Shown: positions 8,851 to 16,168 of the stretch, one piece after another
Position numbering within the stretch: the first letter of the stretch is position 1
Layout: each line of letters opens with the position of its first letter
NCBI RefSeq assembly: GCF_047123305.1
Contig: NZ_CP138918.1
Location: 3,286,001 to 3,350,000 of the forward strand
Direction of reading: 5' to 3'
DNA from: Thalassobius sp047123305
GTDB taxonomy: Bacteria > Pseudomonadota > Alphaproteobacteria > Rhodobacterales > Rhodobacteraceae
Length of the DNA stretch: 64,000 nucleotides
Position numbers and translations under genes: made by a program
Notes under the pieces: generated by a model
Databases searched by the model: none
The model's input: only the letters and a program-made list of their open reading frames with translations
What the model was told of the DNA's origin: nothing

Positions 8851-9298
8851 GTGAATTCAGTCGAGGGAGGAAATGCGCCGCCATGGCCAAAAGTGCGCCA
8901 AGCGGTGCAAGGAGGAAGAGGGTGAACAGCGCGCCGGTGCCTTTACGGTCGCAGTCATGCTGGGCCGAAACCGGCAGCAACATGAAGAGCGCCACCAAGA
9001 CAAACAGCCCCAGCGCAATCCCCAAGGCCCGCCGATGCGGCGAGCGCAGCCAGTAGAAACCAAAGGCCAGACCGGGCGCAAAATGCAGCAAGAACATGTA
9101 GGGATCACCAAAAGGTGGCGTCAATGTTTCCAGCACCACCGGCATCAATTCACCGGGAGCAAACAGCGACGGCATCGGCGGGCGCAGCGCCTCGGCGTAG
9201 GTGAAGCAGTGGAACCAGCCACGTTCGCCAAGGGCCAACAGGAAGGACAGGCCGAAGCCTGTGATCAGGAAAAGAAAAAGGGCCTCAGCGGCCCTCAT
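8843..9298 (-). CDS. Small integral membrane protein, unknown function
   Basis: 151 residues. Hydrophobic stretches near 5-24 (EALFLFLITGFGLSFLLAL), 66-84, 91-111 (LGIALGLFVLVALFMLLPV) and 123-142 suggest four membrane helices. A loop with HDCDRKGTG lies between the last two. I do not recognise a named family. The gene overlaps the next gene downstream by eight bases and the upstream 79-residue gene by ATGA (9295-9298), so it is translationally coupled within the set. The start ATG at 9298 is fixed by that overlap. Confidence 0.7.
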   Translation of the reverse strand: MRAAEALFLFLITGFGLSFLLALGERGWFHCFTYAEALRPPMPSLFAPGELMPVVLETLTPPFGDPYMFLLHFAPGLAFGFYWLRSPHRRALGIALGLFVLVALFMLLPVSAQHDCDRKGTGALFTLFLLAPLGALLAMAAHFLPRLNSRD

Positions 9299-9534
9299 CC
9301 TTTTTGTGCCTTCTGTTCGGCAAGGAAGTCTTTGAGCTTCTCCTGCAGGAAGGCTCTGGCGCGTTTTTCCGACAATCGCACCCGCACGGCCGTCATATAG
9401 GCCTCTTGGGTGGTTTGCGATGAGGCCCCCAGCTGTTTGGAGACCTCCTCGATCAGGCGCTCGTCGCCCATGGCTTCGGCCGCCTCGATGGTGTCCTTGG
9501 CCAGCGCGTCAGCCAGATCCTCGGTGACGCCCAT
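9295..9534 (-). CDS. Small conserved alpha-helical protein
   Basis: 79 residues, rich in Ala, Glu and Lys, predicted helical and soluble (DLADALAKDTIEAAEAMGDE, then RLSEKRARAFLQEKLKDFLA). No signal peptide, membrane segment or catalytic motif is visible. It is coupled to the alpha/beta hydrolase by TGATG at 9532-9536 and to the membrane protein downstream by ATGA, which argues that it is a real gene. I do not recognise the family, and the role is unknown. Confidence 0.68.
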   Translation of the reverse strand: MGVTEDLADALAKDTIEAAEAMGDERLIEEVSKQLGASSQTTQEAYMTAVRVRLSEKRARAFLQEKLKDFLAEQKAQKG

Positions 9535-10190
9535 CAGCGGGTGTTCTCGGTCAGGCGGCGGCGCACGTAGTCGGACACGGTGCCAACCATCGTGTTCATA
9601 TGCTCTTCTTTCTCGAAGAAGTGGCCCGCTCCATCAACCTGATCATGAGTGATGGTGATGCCCTTCTGTTCATGCAGCTTGCCTACCAGCGTTTCGGTGT
9701 CGGAAGGCGGGGCAACACGGTCAGCGGTGCCGTTGATGATCAGACCCGAAGACGGGCAGGGCGCCAGGAAGGAGAAGTCATACATATTGGCAGGCGGCGC
9801 GACCGAGATAAATCCGGTGATTTCCGGGCGACGCATCAGCAGCTGCATGCCAATCCAGGCACCAAAGCTGAAGCCCGCGACCCAGCAATGTTTCGAGTTT
9901 GTGTTCATCGATTGCAGATAGTCCAGCGCCGAAGCCGCATCGGACAATTCGCCCACACCCTGATCGTATTCACCCTGCGACCGGCCCACACCACGGAAGT
10001 TGAATCGCAGCACCGTGAAGCCCATTTTGTAAAAGGCGTAATGCAGGTTGTAGACAACCTTGTTGTTCATGGTCCCGCCAAACTGCGGGTGCGGATGCAG
10101 AACGATAGCGATCGGCGCGTCACGGTCTTTTTGCGGGTGATAACGACCTTCTAGGCGGCCTTCCGGACCGGGAAAAATGACCTCGGGCAT
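9534..10190 (-). CDS. Alpha/beta hydrolase (dienelactone hydrolase-like)
   Basis: 218 residues. The nucleophile elbow GFSFGAWIG is near residues 103-111. The N-terminal HPHPQFGGTMNNKVV oxyanion-hole segment and FNFRGVGRSQGEYDQG are typical of small serine hydrolases of the KTSC/YsgA-like type. The acid is likely in NGTADRVAPP and the catalytic His in DGAGHFFEKEE. There is no signal peptide, so it is cytosolic; the substrate is unknown. The ATG at 10190 has AGGAGA at a good distance. It is the first gene of the leftward set and is divergent from the suf promoter region. Confidence 0.85.
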   Translation of the reverse strand: MPEVIFPGPEGRLEGRYHPQKDRDAPIAIVLHPHPQFGGTMNNKVVYNLHYAFYKMGFTVLRFNFRGVGRSQGEYDQGVGELSDAASALDYLQSMNTNSKHCWVAGFSFGAWIGMQLLMRRPEITGFISVAPPANMYDFSFLAPCPSSGLIINGTADRVAPPSDTETLVGKLHEQKGITITHDQVDGAGHFFEKEEHMNTMVGTVSDYVRRRLTENTR

Positions 10191-10253
10191 ATGTCGCCTG
10201 TCTCCTCTGCGTCAGTTTTGCTGCGTTCTTGTTGATGGACGGGCGGGTTATTC

Positions 10254-10282
10254 TTGACGAATTCCCTCGGTCACCTTAGAAC
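10254..10282 (+). promoter_or_regulatory. Predicted sigma-70 promoter of the iscR-suf operon
   Basis: -35 TTGACG at 10254-10259, a 17-bp spacer, -10 TAGAAC at 10277-10282. The start of transcription would be near 10289, giving a leader of about 85 bases before the GTG of iscR. The -10 hexamer lies inside the palindrome at 10276-10290. Confidence 0.6.
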
Positions 10283-10292
10283 TATTCTAAAT
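10275..10292. promoter_or_regulatory. Irr-box/ICE-like palindrome over the suf promoter
   Basis: TTAGAA-CTA-TTCTAA at 10276-10290 is a perfect inverted repeat with AT-rich flanks. It resembles the iron control element bound by Irr in Alphaproteobacteria. It covers the predicted -10 box, the position expected of a repressor site. Assignment to Irr is an inference; another iron or Fe-S regulator could bind. Confidence 0.6.
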
Positions 10293-10373
10293 TACCGCTC
10301 TTGCAATGGGCGGGTGCTAGCGAGATAAGCCCTGCAAGCCTTATCGTCAACTTGTTCGCGAAGGAATAGAGCC

Positions 10374-10835
10374 GTGAAATTAAGCACAAAAGGCCGTTAC
10401 GCTATGGTGGCGCTTGCAGACATCGCCCTGCAGCCCGATGGAGCACTGGTCACTCTTGGCGAAATTGCAAAACGTCAGGATATTTCACTGCCCTATCTGG
10501 AGCAGCTTTTTGTCAAGCTGCGCCGCGCTGGTCTGGTCGAATCGGTGCGTGGCCCGGGCGGGGGCTACCGTCTGGCCAAAACCACCCATGAAATTCGCGT
10601 GGTTGAGGTGCTGTCGGCGGTGGATGAAAGCGTGGACGCGATGCACAAAGGGGCAGGGGCCTCTGGTGCGCTGTCCGGCTCCAAGGCGCAATCGGTGACC
10701 AACCGCCTGTGGCAGAGCCTGTCGGCCCATGTCTATGTGTTCCTGCATCAGGCGCGGCTGTCGGATGTGATTTCCAATGGGCTGGCGCCCTGTCCAGCAG
10801 TGCCGGATCTGTTTGCTGTTGTGGATGAGGAGTGA
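10374..10835 (+). CDS. iscR: Rrf2-family Fe-S regulator IscR (cysteine-poor type)
   Basis: 153 residues with the Rrf2 winged-helix start MKLSTKGRYAMVALADIAL, the recognition region QDISLPYLEQLFVKLRRAGL and the wing VRGPGGGYRLA. Escherichia coli IscR binds its cluster through three cysteines near 92-104. Here that segment reads VDAMHKGAGASGALSGSKAQ, with none of them. The only cysteine is near the C-terminus (APCPAV). A single-cysteine type has been described in Rhodobacter sphaeroides. The GTG start at 10374 follows AAGGAA. As first gene of the cluster it probably adjusts suf expression to Fe-S demand. Confidence 0.93.
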   Translation: MKLSTKGRYAMVALADIALQPDGALVTLGEIAKRQDISLPYLEQLFVKLRRAGLVESVRGPGGGYRLAKTTHEIRVVEVLSAVDESVDAMHKGAGASGALSGSKAQSVTNRLWQSLSAHVYVFLHQARLSDVISNGLAPCPAVPDLFAVVDEE

Positions 10836-10838
10836 GCG

Positions 10839-11882
10839 GTGAAACGCACCTACCTTGACCATAACGCCACCACGCCACTGCGGCCCGAGGCCCGCGCTGC
10901 CATGACGGCGGCGATGGATGTGTTTGGCAACCCCTCCTCGGTTCATGCTGAGGGACGCGCGGCAAAGTCACTGGTCGAAAAGGCGCGCGCCCAGGTGGCT
11001 TCGGCGCTTGGTGCCGACGGGGCGGACGTGATCTTTACCTCTTCAGCCACCGAGGCGGCCGCGTTGTTTCTGGCTGGCCGCGACATGGCAGGCGCGGATG
11101 TGGAACATGATGCGGTAGGGGCGTGGATTGACGCGTCACTGAGCGTGGATGCGGATGGTTTGGTCAGCGTTAACGATGCGGGTCGCAGCACGTTGCAGCT
11201 GGCCAATTCGGAAACCGGCGTTGTGCAAAGCCTGCCTGAAGGGCTGGCGCTGTGCGATATGACACAGGCCTTTGGCAAGTTGCCGCTTGCGTTCAACTGG
11301 TCCGGTGCGACCGCAGCGCTGATTTCGGCGCACAAGCTGGGCGGCCCGAAAGGGATTGGCGCGCTGGTCATCAAGCGCGGCACTGATGTTGCGGCCCAGC
11401 TGAAAGGCGGCGGGCAAGAGTTGGGGCGTCGTGCAGGCACCGAAAATCTAATCGGCATTGCCGGCTTTGGCGCGGCCGCAGAAGCCGCGGCACGCGATCT
11501 TGCCGATGGTGCATGGGACGAAGTGGCACGCCTGCGTGATGTGCTGGAAACGACCATTGCAGCTGCCGCACCAGAGACTATTTTTATCGGGCAGCGTGCC
11601 AAACGCCTGCCAAACACCAGCTGCTTTGCCACGCCCCATTGGAAGGGCGAAACGCAGGTGATGCAGATGGATCTGGCAGGCTTTGCCATCAGCGCAGGAT
11701 CCGCCTGCAGCTCAGGCAAGGTGCGCGCCAGCAAGGTTTTGACCGCCATGGGATATGGCGAAGACGTGGCCGCATCAGCGATCCGGGTATCGCTGGGACT
11801 GGACACAACGGAGGACGACATTCTGCGCTTTGCCAAGGCATGGCTGCAGAAAAGAGAGAAATTCAACGCCCGCGCGGCGTGA
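10839..11882 (+). CDS. Cysteine desulfurase, IscS/NifS (class V aminotransferase) type
   Basis: 347 residues. It takes sulfur from cysteine onto an active-site cysteine using PLP. The N-terminal YLDHNATTPLRPEA and GNPSSVH motifs, the PLP lysine in SAHKLGGPKGIGAL, and the mobile loop SAGSACSSGKVRASKVL with the catalytic cysteine are all present. The loop is of group I (IscS-like), unlike the SufS encoded at 18514. It is shorter than E. coli IscS (404), with reductions in the middle of the protein (EHDAVGAWIDASL region). It begins three bases after the iscR stop, so the two are tightly coupled. Confidence 0.92.
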   Translation: MKRTYLDHNATTPLRPEARAAMTAAMDVFGNPSSVHAEGRAAKSLVEKARAQVASALGADGADVIFTSSATEAAALFLAGRDMAGADVEHDAVGAWIDASLSVDADGLVSVNDAGRSTLQLANSETGVVQSLPEGLALCDMTQAFGKLPLAFNWSGATAALISAHKLGGPKGIGALVIKRGTDVAAQLKGGGQELGRRAGTENLIGIAGFGAAAEAAARDLADGAWDEVARLRDVLETTIAAAAPETIFIGQRAKRLPNTSCFATPHWKGETQVMQMDLAGFAISAGSACSSGKVRASKVLTAMGYGEDVAASAIRVSLGLDTTEDDILRFAKAWLQKREKFNARAA

Positions 11883-11908
11883 CGAAGGACGCGAACAGGA
11901 GAAGACAC

Positions 11909-13444
11909 ATGGCTGCTTTGGATACCCCGACCGGGATGGACCAGGTAAAGGAAGGCGTCGATCAGGAAACGGTCGATGCCGTCCGCGAGGTGGGCGGAAA
12001 ATACAAATACGGCTGGGAAACCGAGATCGAGATGGAATACGCCCCGAAAGGGCTGAGCACCGATATCGTTAAGCTGATCTCCGACAAGAACGAAGAGCCT
12101 GAGTGGATGACCGAATGGCGTCTGCAGGCCTTTGAACGTTGGGGCAAAATGGAAGAGCCCAAATGGGCAATGGTGAACTATCCTGAGATCGATTTTCAGG
12201 ACCAGTATTACTATGCCCGCCCCAAAAGCATGGAAGAAAAGCCCAAGTCGCTGGACGAAGTGGACCCCAAGCTGCTGGAAACCTATTCCAAGCTGGGCAT
12301 TCCGCTGAAGGAACAGATGATCCTTGCCGGTGTTGAAGGCGCAGAAGATGCGCCGTCCGAAGGCCGCAAAGTGGCTGTGGACGCGGTATTTGACTCGGTC
12401 TCTGTGGGCACCACCTTCCAGGCAGAGCTGAAAAAGGCAGGCGTGATTTTCTGCTCGATCTCAGAAGCGATCCGCGAGCATCCTGAGCTGGTCAAGAAAT
12501 ACCTCGGCACCGTGGTTCCGGTGACCGACAACTTCTATGCCACGCTGAACTCCGCTGTGTTCTCGGATGGCTCATTTGTTTACGTGCCGCCGGGTGTGCG
12601 CTGCCCGATGGAGCTGTCGACCTATTTCCGCATCAACGCTGAAAACACCGGTCAGTTCGAACGCACGCTGATCATCGCTGACAAAGGCTCTTACGTCTCC
12701 TACCTCGAAGGCTGCACCGCACCGCAGCGTGACACCGCGCAGCTGCACGCCGCTGTGGTGGAAATCATCGTGGAAGAAGACGCTGAGGTGAAATACTCCA
12801 CCGTTCAGAACTGGTACCCCGGTGACGAAGACGGCAAAGGTGGCATCTACAACTTTGTGACCAAACGCGCCGATTGCCGTGGTGCCCGTTCCAAAGTGAT
12901 GTGGACCCAGGTGGAAACCGGCTCGGCCGTGACCTGGAAATACCCCTCCTGCATCCTGCGCGGCGATGACAGCCAGGGCGAATTCTACTCGATCGCGATT
13001 GCCAACAACATGCAGCAGGCCGACACCGGCACCAAAATGGTGCACCTGGGCAAAAACACCAAGTCGCGGATCGTCTCCAAAGGCATCTCGGCGGGCAAGG
13101 CGCAGAACACCTACCGTGGTCTGGTCTCCATGCACCCGAAAGCCAAAGAAGGCCGCAACTACACCCAGTGTGACAGCCTGCTGATCGGCGACAAATGCGG
13201 CGCCCACACGGTGCCGTACATCGAGGTCAAGAACAACTCGGCGCGGGTCGAACACGAAGCAACCACCTCCAAGGTGGATGACGAACAGCTGTTCTACTGC
13301 CGCCAACGTGGCATGGACGAAGAAGAGGCTGTGGCTCTGGTGGTTAACGGCTTCTGTAAAGAGGTGTTGCAAGCCCTGCCGATGGAATTCGCCATGGAAG
13401 CCCAGCAACTGGTCGCCATCTCGCTGGAAGGCTCTGTGGGGTAA
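11909..13444 (+). CDS. sufB: Fe-S scaffold component SufB
   Basis: 511 residues from the ATG at 11909 (MAALDTPTGMDQVKEG). The frame is open further upstream to 11639 but overlaps the desulfurase and is not SufB-like. SufB forms the SufBC2D scaffold on which nascent clusters are built. The C-terminal beta-helix core is well conserved: YTQCDSLLIG places a cysteine at 421, equivalent by end-alignment to E. coli Cys405, and VEHEATTSK supplies His449/Glu450. The end LVAISLEGSVG matches the family. In most bacteria sufC follows; here it is about 2 kb further on. Confidence 0.97.
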   Translation: MAALDTPTGMDQVKEGVDQETVDAVREVGGKYKYGWETEIEMEYAPKGLSTDIVKLISDKNEEPEWMTEWRLQAFERWGKMEEPKWAMVNYPEIDFQDQYYYARPKSMEEKPKSLDEVDPKLLETYSKLGIPLKEQMILAGVEGAEDAPSEGRKVAVDAVFDSVSVGTTFQAELKKAGVIFCSISEAIREHPELVKKYLGTVVPVTDNFYATLNSAVFSDGSFVYVPPGVRCPMELSTYFRINAENTGQFERTLIIADKGSYVSYLEGCTAPQRDTAQLHAAVVEIIVEEDAEVKYSTVQNWYPGDEDGKGGIYNFVTKRADCRGARSKVMWTQVETGSAVTWKYPSCILRGDDSQGEFYSIAIANNMQQADTGTKMVHLGKNTKSRIVSKGISAGKAQNTYRGLVSMHPKAKEGRNYTQCDSLLIGDKCGAHTVPYIEVKNNSARVEHEATTSKVDDEQLFYCRQRGMDEEEAVALVVNGFCKEVLQALPMEFAMEAQQLVAISLEGSVG

Positions 13445-13447
13445 CGG

Positions 13448-13855
13448 ATGCTGCGTCTGGCGCTTTCATTTGCTTTGCTGACAACGCCTGCACTCTCCCG
13501 TGATCTTGCGGGAGAGTTTCAGGAGTTGTTCGTAAAGATTGAATGCGCTGGATCGGAAGTGTCGGCGGAAACTTGGGGAGAGATCACCGAAGAGCCGTAT
13601 CTGCACTGTGCGCACGCAGCCAAAGCGATGGTGTTTACGATGGATCAGGCATATCGAATGCGTTCGGGTTGTCCTCATCCGTTGACTTACACCCGTTTTG
13701 TTCAAATGGCGTTTGACTGTTCTACGGAGTTTCGCGGTGTTGCTGGTGCCACGGCATCTCAAGTGCACAGCTGCTTCGTCGAACGCTTCAATGAGAAGTA
13801 TTCACCTGCCAGCGTGTACTATTGCTCTGTGATCGAACAGGAGGCCAAAAAATGA
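13448..13855 (+). CDS. Exported six-cysteine protein, unknown, inside the suf operon
   Basis: 135 residues with a short signal peptide (MLRLALSFALLTTPALS) and a mature part with six cysteines (IEC, LHC, SGC, FDC, HSC, YYC), which could form three disulfides in the periplasm. No known motif is recognised. It starts three bases after sufB and overlaps the following gene by ATGA. Its base composition is visibly lower in GC than sufB, which may mean later acquisition or weak codon selection. A role in Fe-S assembly is not supported beyond position. Confidence 0.62.
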   Translation: MLRLALSFALLTTPALSRDLAGEFQELFVKIECAGSEVSAETWGEITEEPYLHCAHAAKAMVFTMDQAYRMRSGCPHPLTYTRFVQMAFDCSTEFRGVAGATASQVHSCFVERFNEKYSPASVYYCSVIEQEAKK

Positions 13856-14025
13856 TCGCCCTGATCCCTGCTATGCTAACCGGTCTGTTTTGTGCGCTCT
13901 TTGCTTTTGTCGCCAATGCGGTGCTGAGCATGACGGGCATGTGGGCGGGCATCGGGTTGGCCTTCATTTCGGGCTTTTGCGGGTCAATGTTTGCGCATTA
14001 CGTGCTGCGTAAAGGTGGCAAATGA
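13852..14025 (+). CDS. Short two-helix membrane protein, unknown
   Basis: 57 residues from the ATG at 13852, chosen because AGGAGG lies just before it and it overlaps the upstream stop as ATGA. Two hydrophobic segments, IALIPAMLTGLFCALFAFVA and IGLAFISGFCGSMFAHYV, span nearly the whole protein, ending in a basic tail (LRKGGK). It is coupled by ATGA to the next gene. Function unknown. Confidence 0.6.
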   Translation: MIALIPAMLTGLFCALFAFVANAVLSMTGMWAGIGLAFISGFCGSMFAHYVLRKGGK

Positions 14026-14441
14026 CGGAAAAAGCTACGCAACGTTCCTATGGGCTGTCGGCAGATCTGGACAATCGCAAGTTTGCGGCGGTCTATCTGT
14101 CCCGGTTTGAGGCGCTCTATCAGGCGTCGATCACCTGGCGGCGGCCAGAGGGCAATGAGCGGGCAAAATACGTGGCACTGGCGCGGCATCTGGGCCGCAA
14201 TGTGCTGGCGGTGGGGCAATATGAACAGGACCATTGTCTGGTGCTGGACAGCGATTGGTCGGGGTTTCCCGATCCGGCGGAATTTCTGTTTCTGGCGGAT
14301 CCGGACATCACCTCGTTCTTCCTGACCGCAAAGAAACCCAAGCCAACCGGCTTTCAGGCGGTGGGCTTTTTCGAAGACTGGCCGACGGCCAACTGGGGGC
14401 GGAATCCGACCCTTATAGAAATGACTGAGATCACGGACTGA
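14022..14441 (+). CDS. Hypothetical protein in the suf operon
   Basis: 139 residues, soluble, without signal peptide. Aromatic-rich segments (FEALYQASITWRRPEGNE, GFFEDWPTANWGRNPTLIEM) are visible, and one central cysteine, but no motif of a family I know. It is coupled to the upstream membrane-protein gene by ATGA and followed nine bases later by the ybjQ-like gene. It is likely real from codon structure and spacing; the role is unknown. Confidence 0.62.
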   Translation: MTEKATQRSYGLSADLDNRKFAAVYLSRFEALYQASITWRRPEGNERAKYVALARHLGRNVLAVGQYEQDHCLVLDSDWSGFPDPAEFLFLADPDITSFFLTAKKPKPTGFQAVGFFEDWPTANWGRNPTLIEMTEITD

Positions 14442-14450
14442 GGAAAGAAC

Positions 14451-14765
14451 ATGATCGTCACCACCACCAACTCGATCGAAGGCCGCAAGGTTGTCGACTA
14501 CCGCGGCATCGTTGTGGGCGAGGCCATTGTGGGCGCCAATATCGTGCGGGATTTCTTTGCCGGGATCACCGACATCGTTGGCGGCCGTTCGGGGGCCTAT
14601 GAAAGCAAGCTGCAGGATGCCCGTGACACCGCCCTGCGCGAGCTGGAAGAGCGCGCAGCATCCAAAGGGGCCAATGCGGTGATCGGCATCGACCTCGACT
14701 ATGAGGTGGTTGGCGATTCCATGATGATGGTGTCGGCCTCTGGCACAGCTGTGGTTCTGGACTGA
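14451..14765 (+). CDS. YbjQ/UPF0145 family protein
   Basis: 104 residues, the normal length. The family pattern is clear: MIVTTTNSIEGRKVVDYRGIVVGEAIVGAN, then the GRSGAYESKLQDARDTALREL helix, GANAVIGIDLDYEV and a C-terminal MMMVSASGTAV strand. UPF0145 proteins form pentamers in crystal structures and have been linked loosely to metal binding; no activity is established. The ATG has AGGA nearby. Presence between sufB and sufC makes a metal-related role attractive but unproved. Confidence 0.88.
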   Translation: MIVTTTNSIEGRKVVDYRGIVVGEAIVGANIVRDFFAGITDIVGGRSGAYESKLQDARDTALRELEERAASKGANAVIGIDLDYEVVGDSMMMVSASGTAVVLD

Positions 14766-14776
14766 GAGCGCCCAAC

Positions 14777-15376
14777 GTGACCGACGCCCTGCACCCCATC
14801 AGCCGTCCAGAGCTGACCATGCCCGAGGCTGAGGCCGGCGCCCTGCGTGCCGCCTATGGCTCGGCTGAGGTCATTCTGGAATACGGCTCGGGCGGCTCCA
14901 CCGTTTTGGCGGGGGAGCTGGGCAAGACCGTGTGGTCGGTCGAAAGCGATCAGGGCTGGGCGGCGATGATGCAGGGCTGGTTTGACGCCAATCCCACCAA
15001 GGGCCGCGTCCAGATGGTGCCGGTGGACATTGGCGAAACCCGTGAATGGGGCCAGCCGGTGGATGACAGCGGCTGGAAAAGCTACGCCCGCTACCCGCTG
15101 TCGGTTTGGGATATGGACGGCTTCACCCAGCCCGATGTGGTGCTGGTCGATGGCCGGTTCCGGGTTGGCTGCGCGCTGGCGACGGCTTACCGGACGCAGA
15201 AACCCGTCACCCTTTTGTTTGACGACTACAAGCACCGTGAACGGCTGCATGTGGTCGAGAGATTCATCGGCCAGCCGCTCCGGTTTTTCGGACGCATGGC
15301 CCAATTCGAAATCAATCCCACGCCTTTGCCAGCGGACAGGCTGCTGCGTGTGATTCAACTGATGCAGCGCCCCTGA
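14777..15376 (+). CDS. Class I SAM-binding methyltransferase-like protein
   Basis: 199 residues. The motif I-like EYGSGGST near residue 35, followed by an acidic strand end (VWSVESD), resembles the SAM-binding loop of class I methyltransferases. A VVLVDGRFRVGCALA segment follows where motif IV would be, and LLFDDYKHRERLHVVERF later. No DNA, RNA or protein target motif is visible. The start is GTG at 14777 with GAGAG upstream; an ATG at 14819 is the alternative. It is the fifth gene between sufB and sufC. Confidence 0.65.
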   Translation: MTDALHPISRPELTMPEAEAGALRAAYGSAEVILEYGSGGSTVLAGELGKTVWSVESDQGWAAMMQGWFDANPTKGRVQMVPVDIGETREWGQPVDDSGWKSYARYPLSVWDMDGFTQPDVVLVDGRFRVGCALATAYRTQKPVTLLFDDYKHRERLHVVERFIGQPLRFFGRMAQFEINPTPLPADRLLRVIQLMQRP

Positions 15377-15412
15377 GCGGGCGCCCACGACATAGGAAAA
15401 AGGAACGCGAAA

Positions 15413-16168
15413 ATGTTGGAAATCAAGAACCTGCAGGTCAAACTTGAAGAAGAGGACAAGCAGATCATCAAAGGTCTGGATCTGACCGTTGAGACCGGCA
15501 AAGTCCACGCAATCATGGGGCCGAACGGCTCGGGCAAATCGACCCTTTCCTACGTTCTGTCGGGTAAAGACGGCTATGAAGTCACTGGCGGCGAAGCGCT
15601 GCTGGAAGGCGAAGAGATCCTGGAAATGGAAGCCGAAGAACGCGCCGCACTGGGCCTGTTCCTGGCGTTCCAGTATCCGGTAGAGATCCCCGGCGTCGGC
15701 AACATGACCTTCCTGCGCACCGCCGTGAACGCACAGCGCAAGGCCCGCGGCGAAGAGGAAATGTCCTCGGCCGAGTTCCTGAAAGTGGTCCGCGCCAAAG
15801 CCAAAACCCTGAAGATCGACGCCGACATGCTGAAGCGTCCGGTCAACGTCGGCTTCTCGGGCGGTGAGAAAAAGCGGAACGAGATCCTGCAGATGGCCAT
15901 GCTGGAGCCGAAGATGTGCATCCTCGATGAGACCGACTCGGGCCTCGATGTGGACGCGATGAAACTGGTTGCCGAAGGGGTTAATGCCCTGCGCAACGAA
16001 GGCCGTTCCTTCCTGGTGATCACCCATTACCAGCGTCTGCTGGACCACATCAAACCCGACGTCGTGCACATCATGGCAGACGGCAAGATCGTGAAAACCG
16101 GTGGCCCTGAGCTGGCGCTAGAAGTTGAGAAAAACGGCTACGCCGACATTCTGGCGGAGGTGGCATAA
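15413..16168 (+). CDS. sufC: Fe-S assembly ATPase SufC
   Basis: 251 residues, an ABC-type ATPase that drives conformational change of the SufBC2D scaffold. Walker A GPNGSGKST, the SufC-specific FLAFQYPVEIPGV, signature SGGEKKRNEILQ, Walker B CILDETDSGLD and the switch His in VITHYQRLL are all present. AGGA precedes the ATG. The stop overlaps the sufD start (TAATG at 16166-16170), so the two proteins are probably made in step. Confidence 0.97.
   Translation: MLEIKNLQVKLEEEDKQIIKGLDLTVETGKVHAIMGPNGSGKSTLSYVLSGKDGYEVTGGEALLEGEEILEMEAEERAALGLFLAFQYPVEIPGVGNMTFLRTAVNAQRKARGEEEMSSAEFLKVVRAKAKTLKIDADMLKRPVNVGFSGGEKKRNEILQMAMLEPKMCILDETDSGLDVDAMKLVAEGVNALRNEGRSFLVITHYQRLLDHIKPDVVHIMADGKIVKTGGPELALEVEKNGYADILAEVA

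Noticed and set aside
11639..11908. In-frame upstream extension of sufB
   Set aside because: It overlaps the desulfurase gene and is arginine/glycine-rich, unlike SufB; the ATG at 11909 matches the family start.
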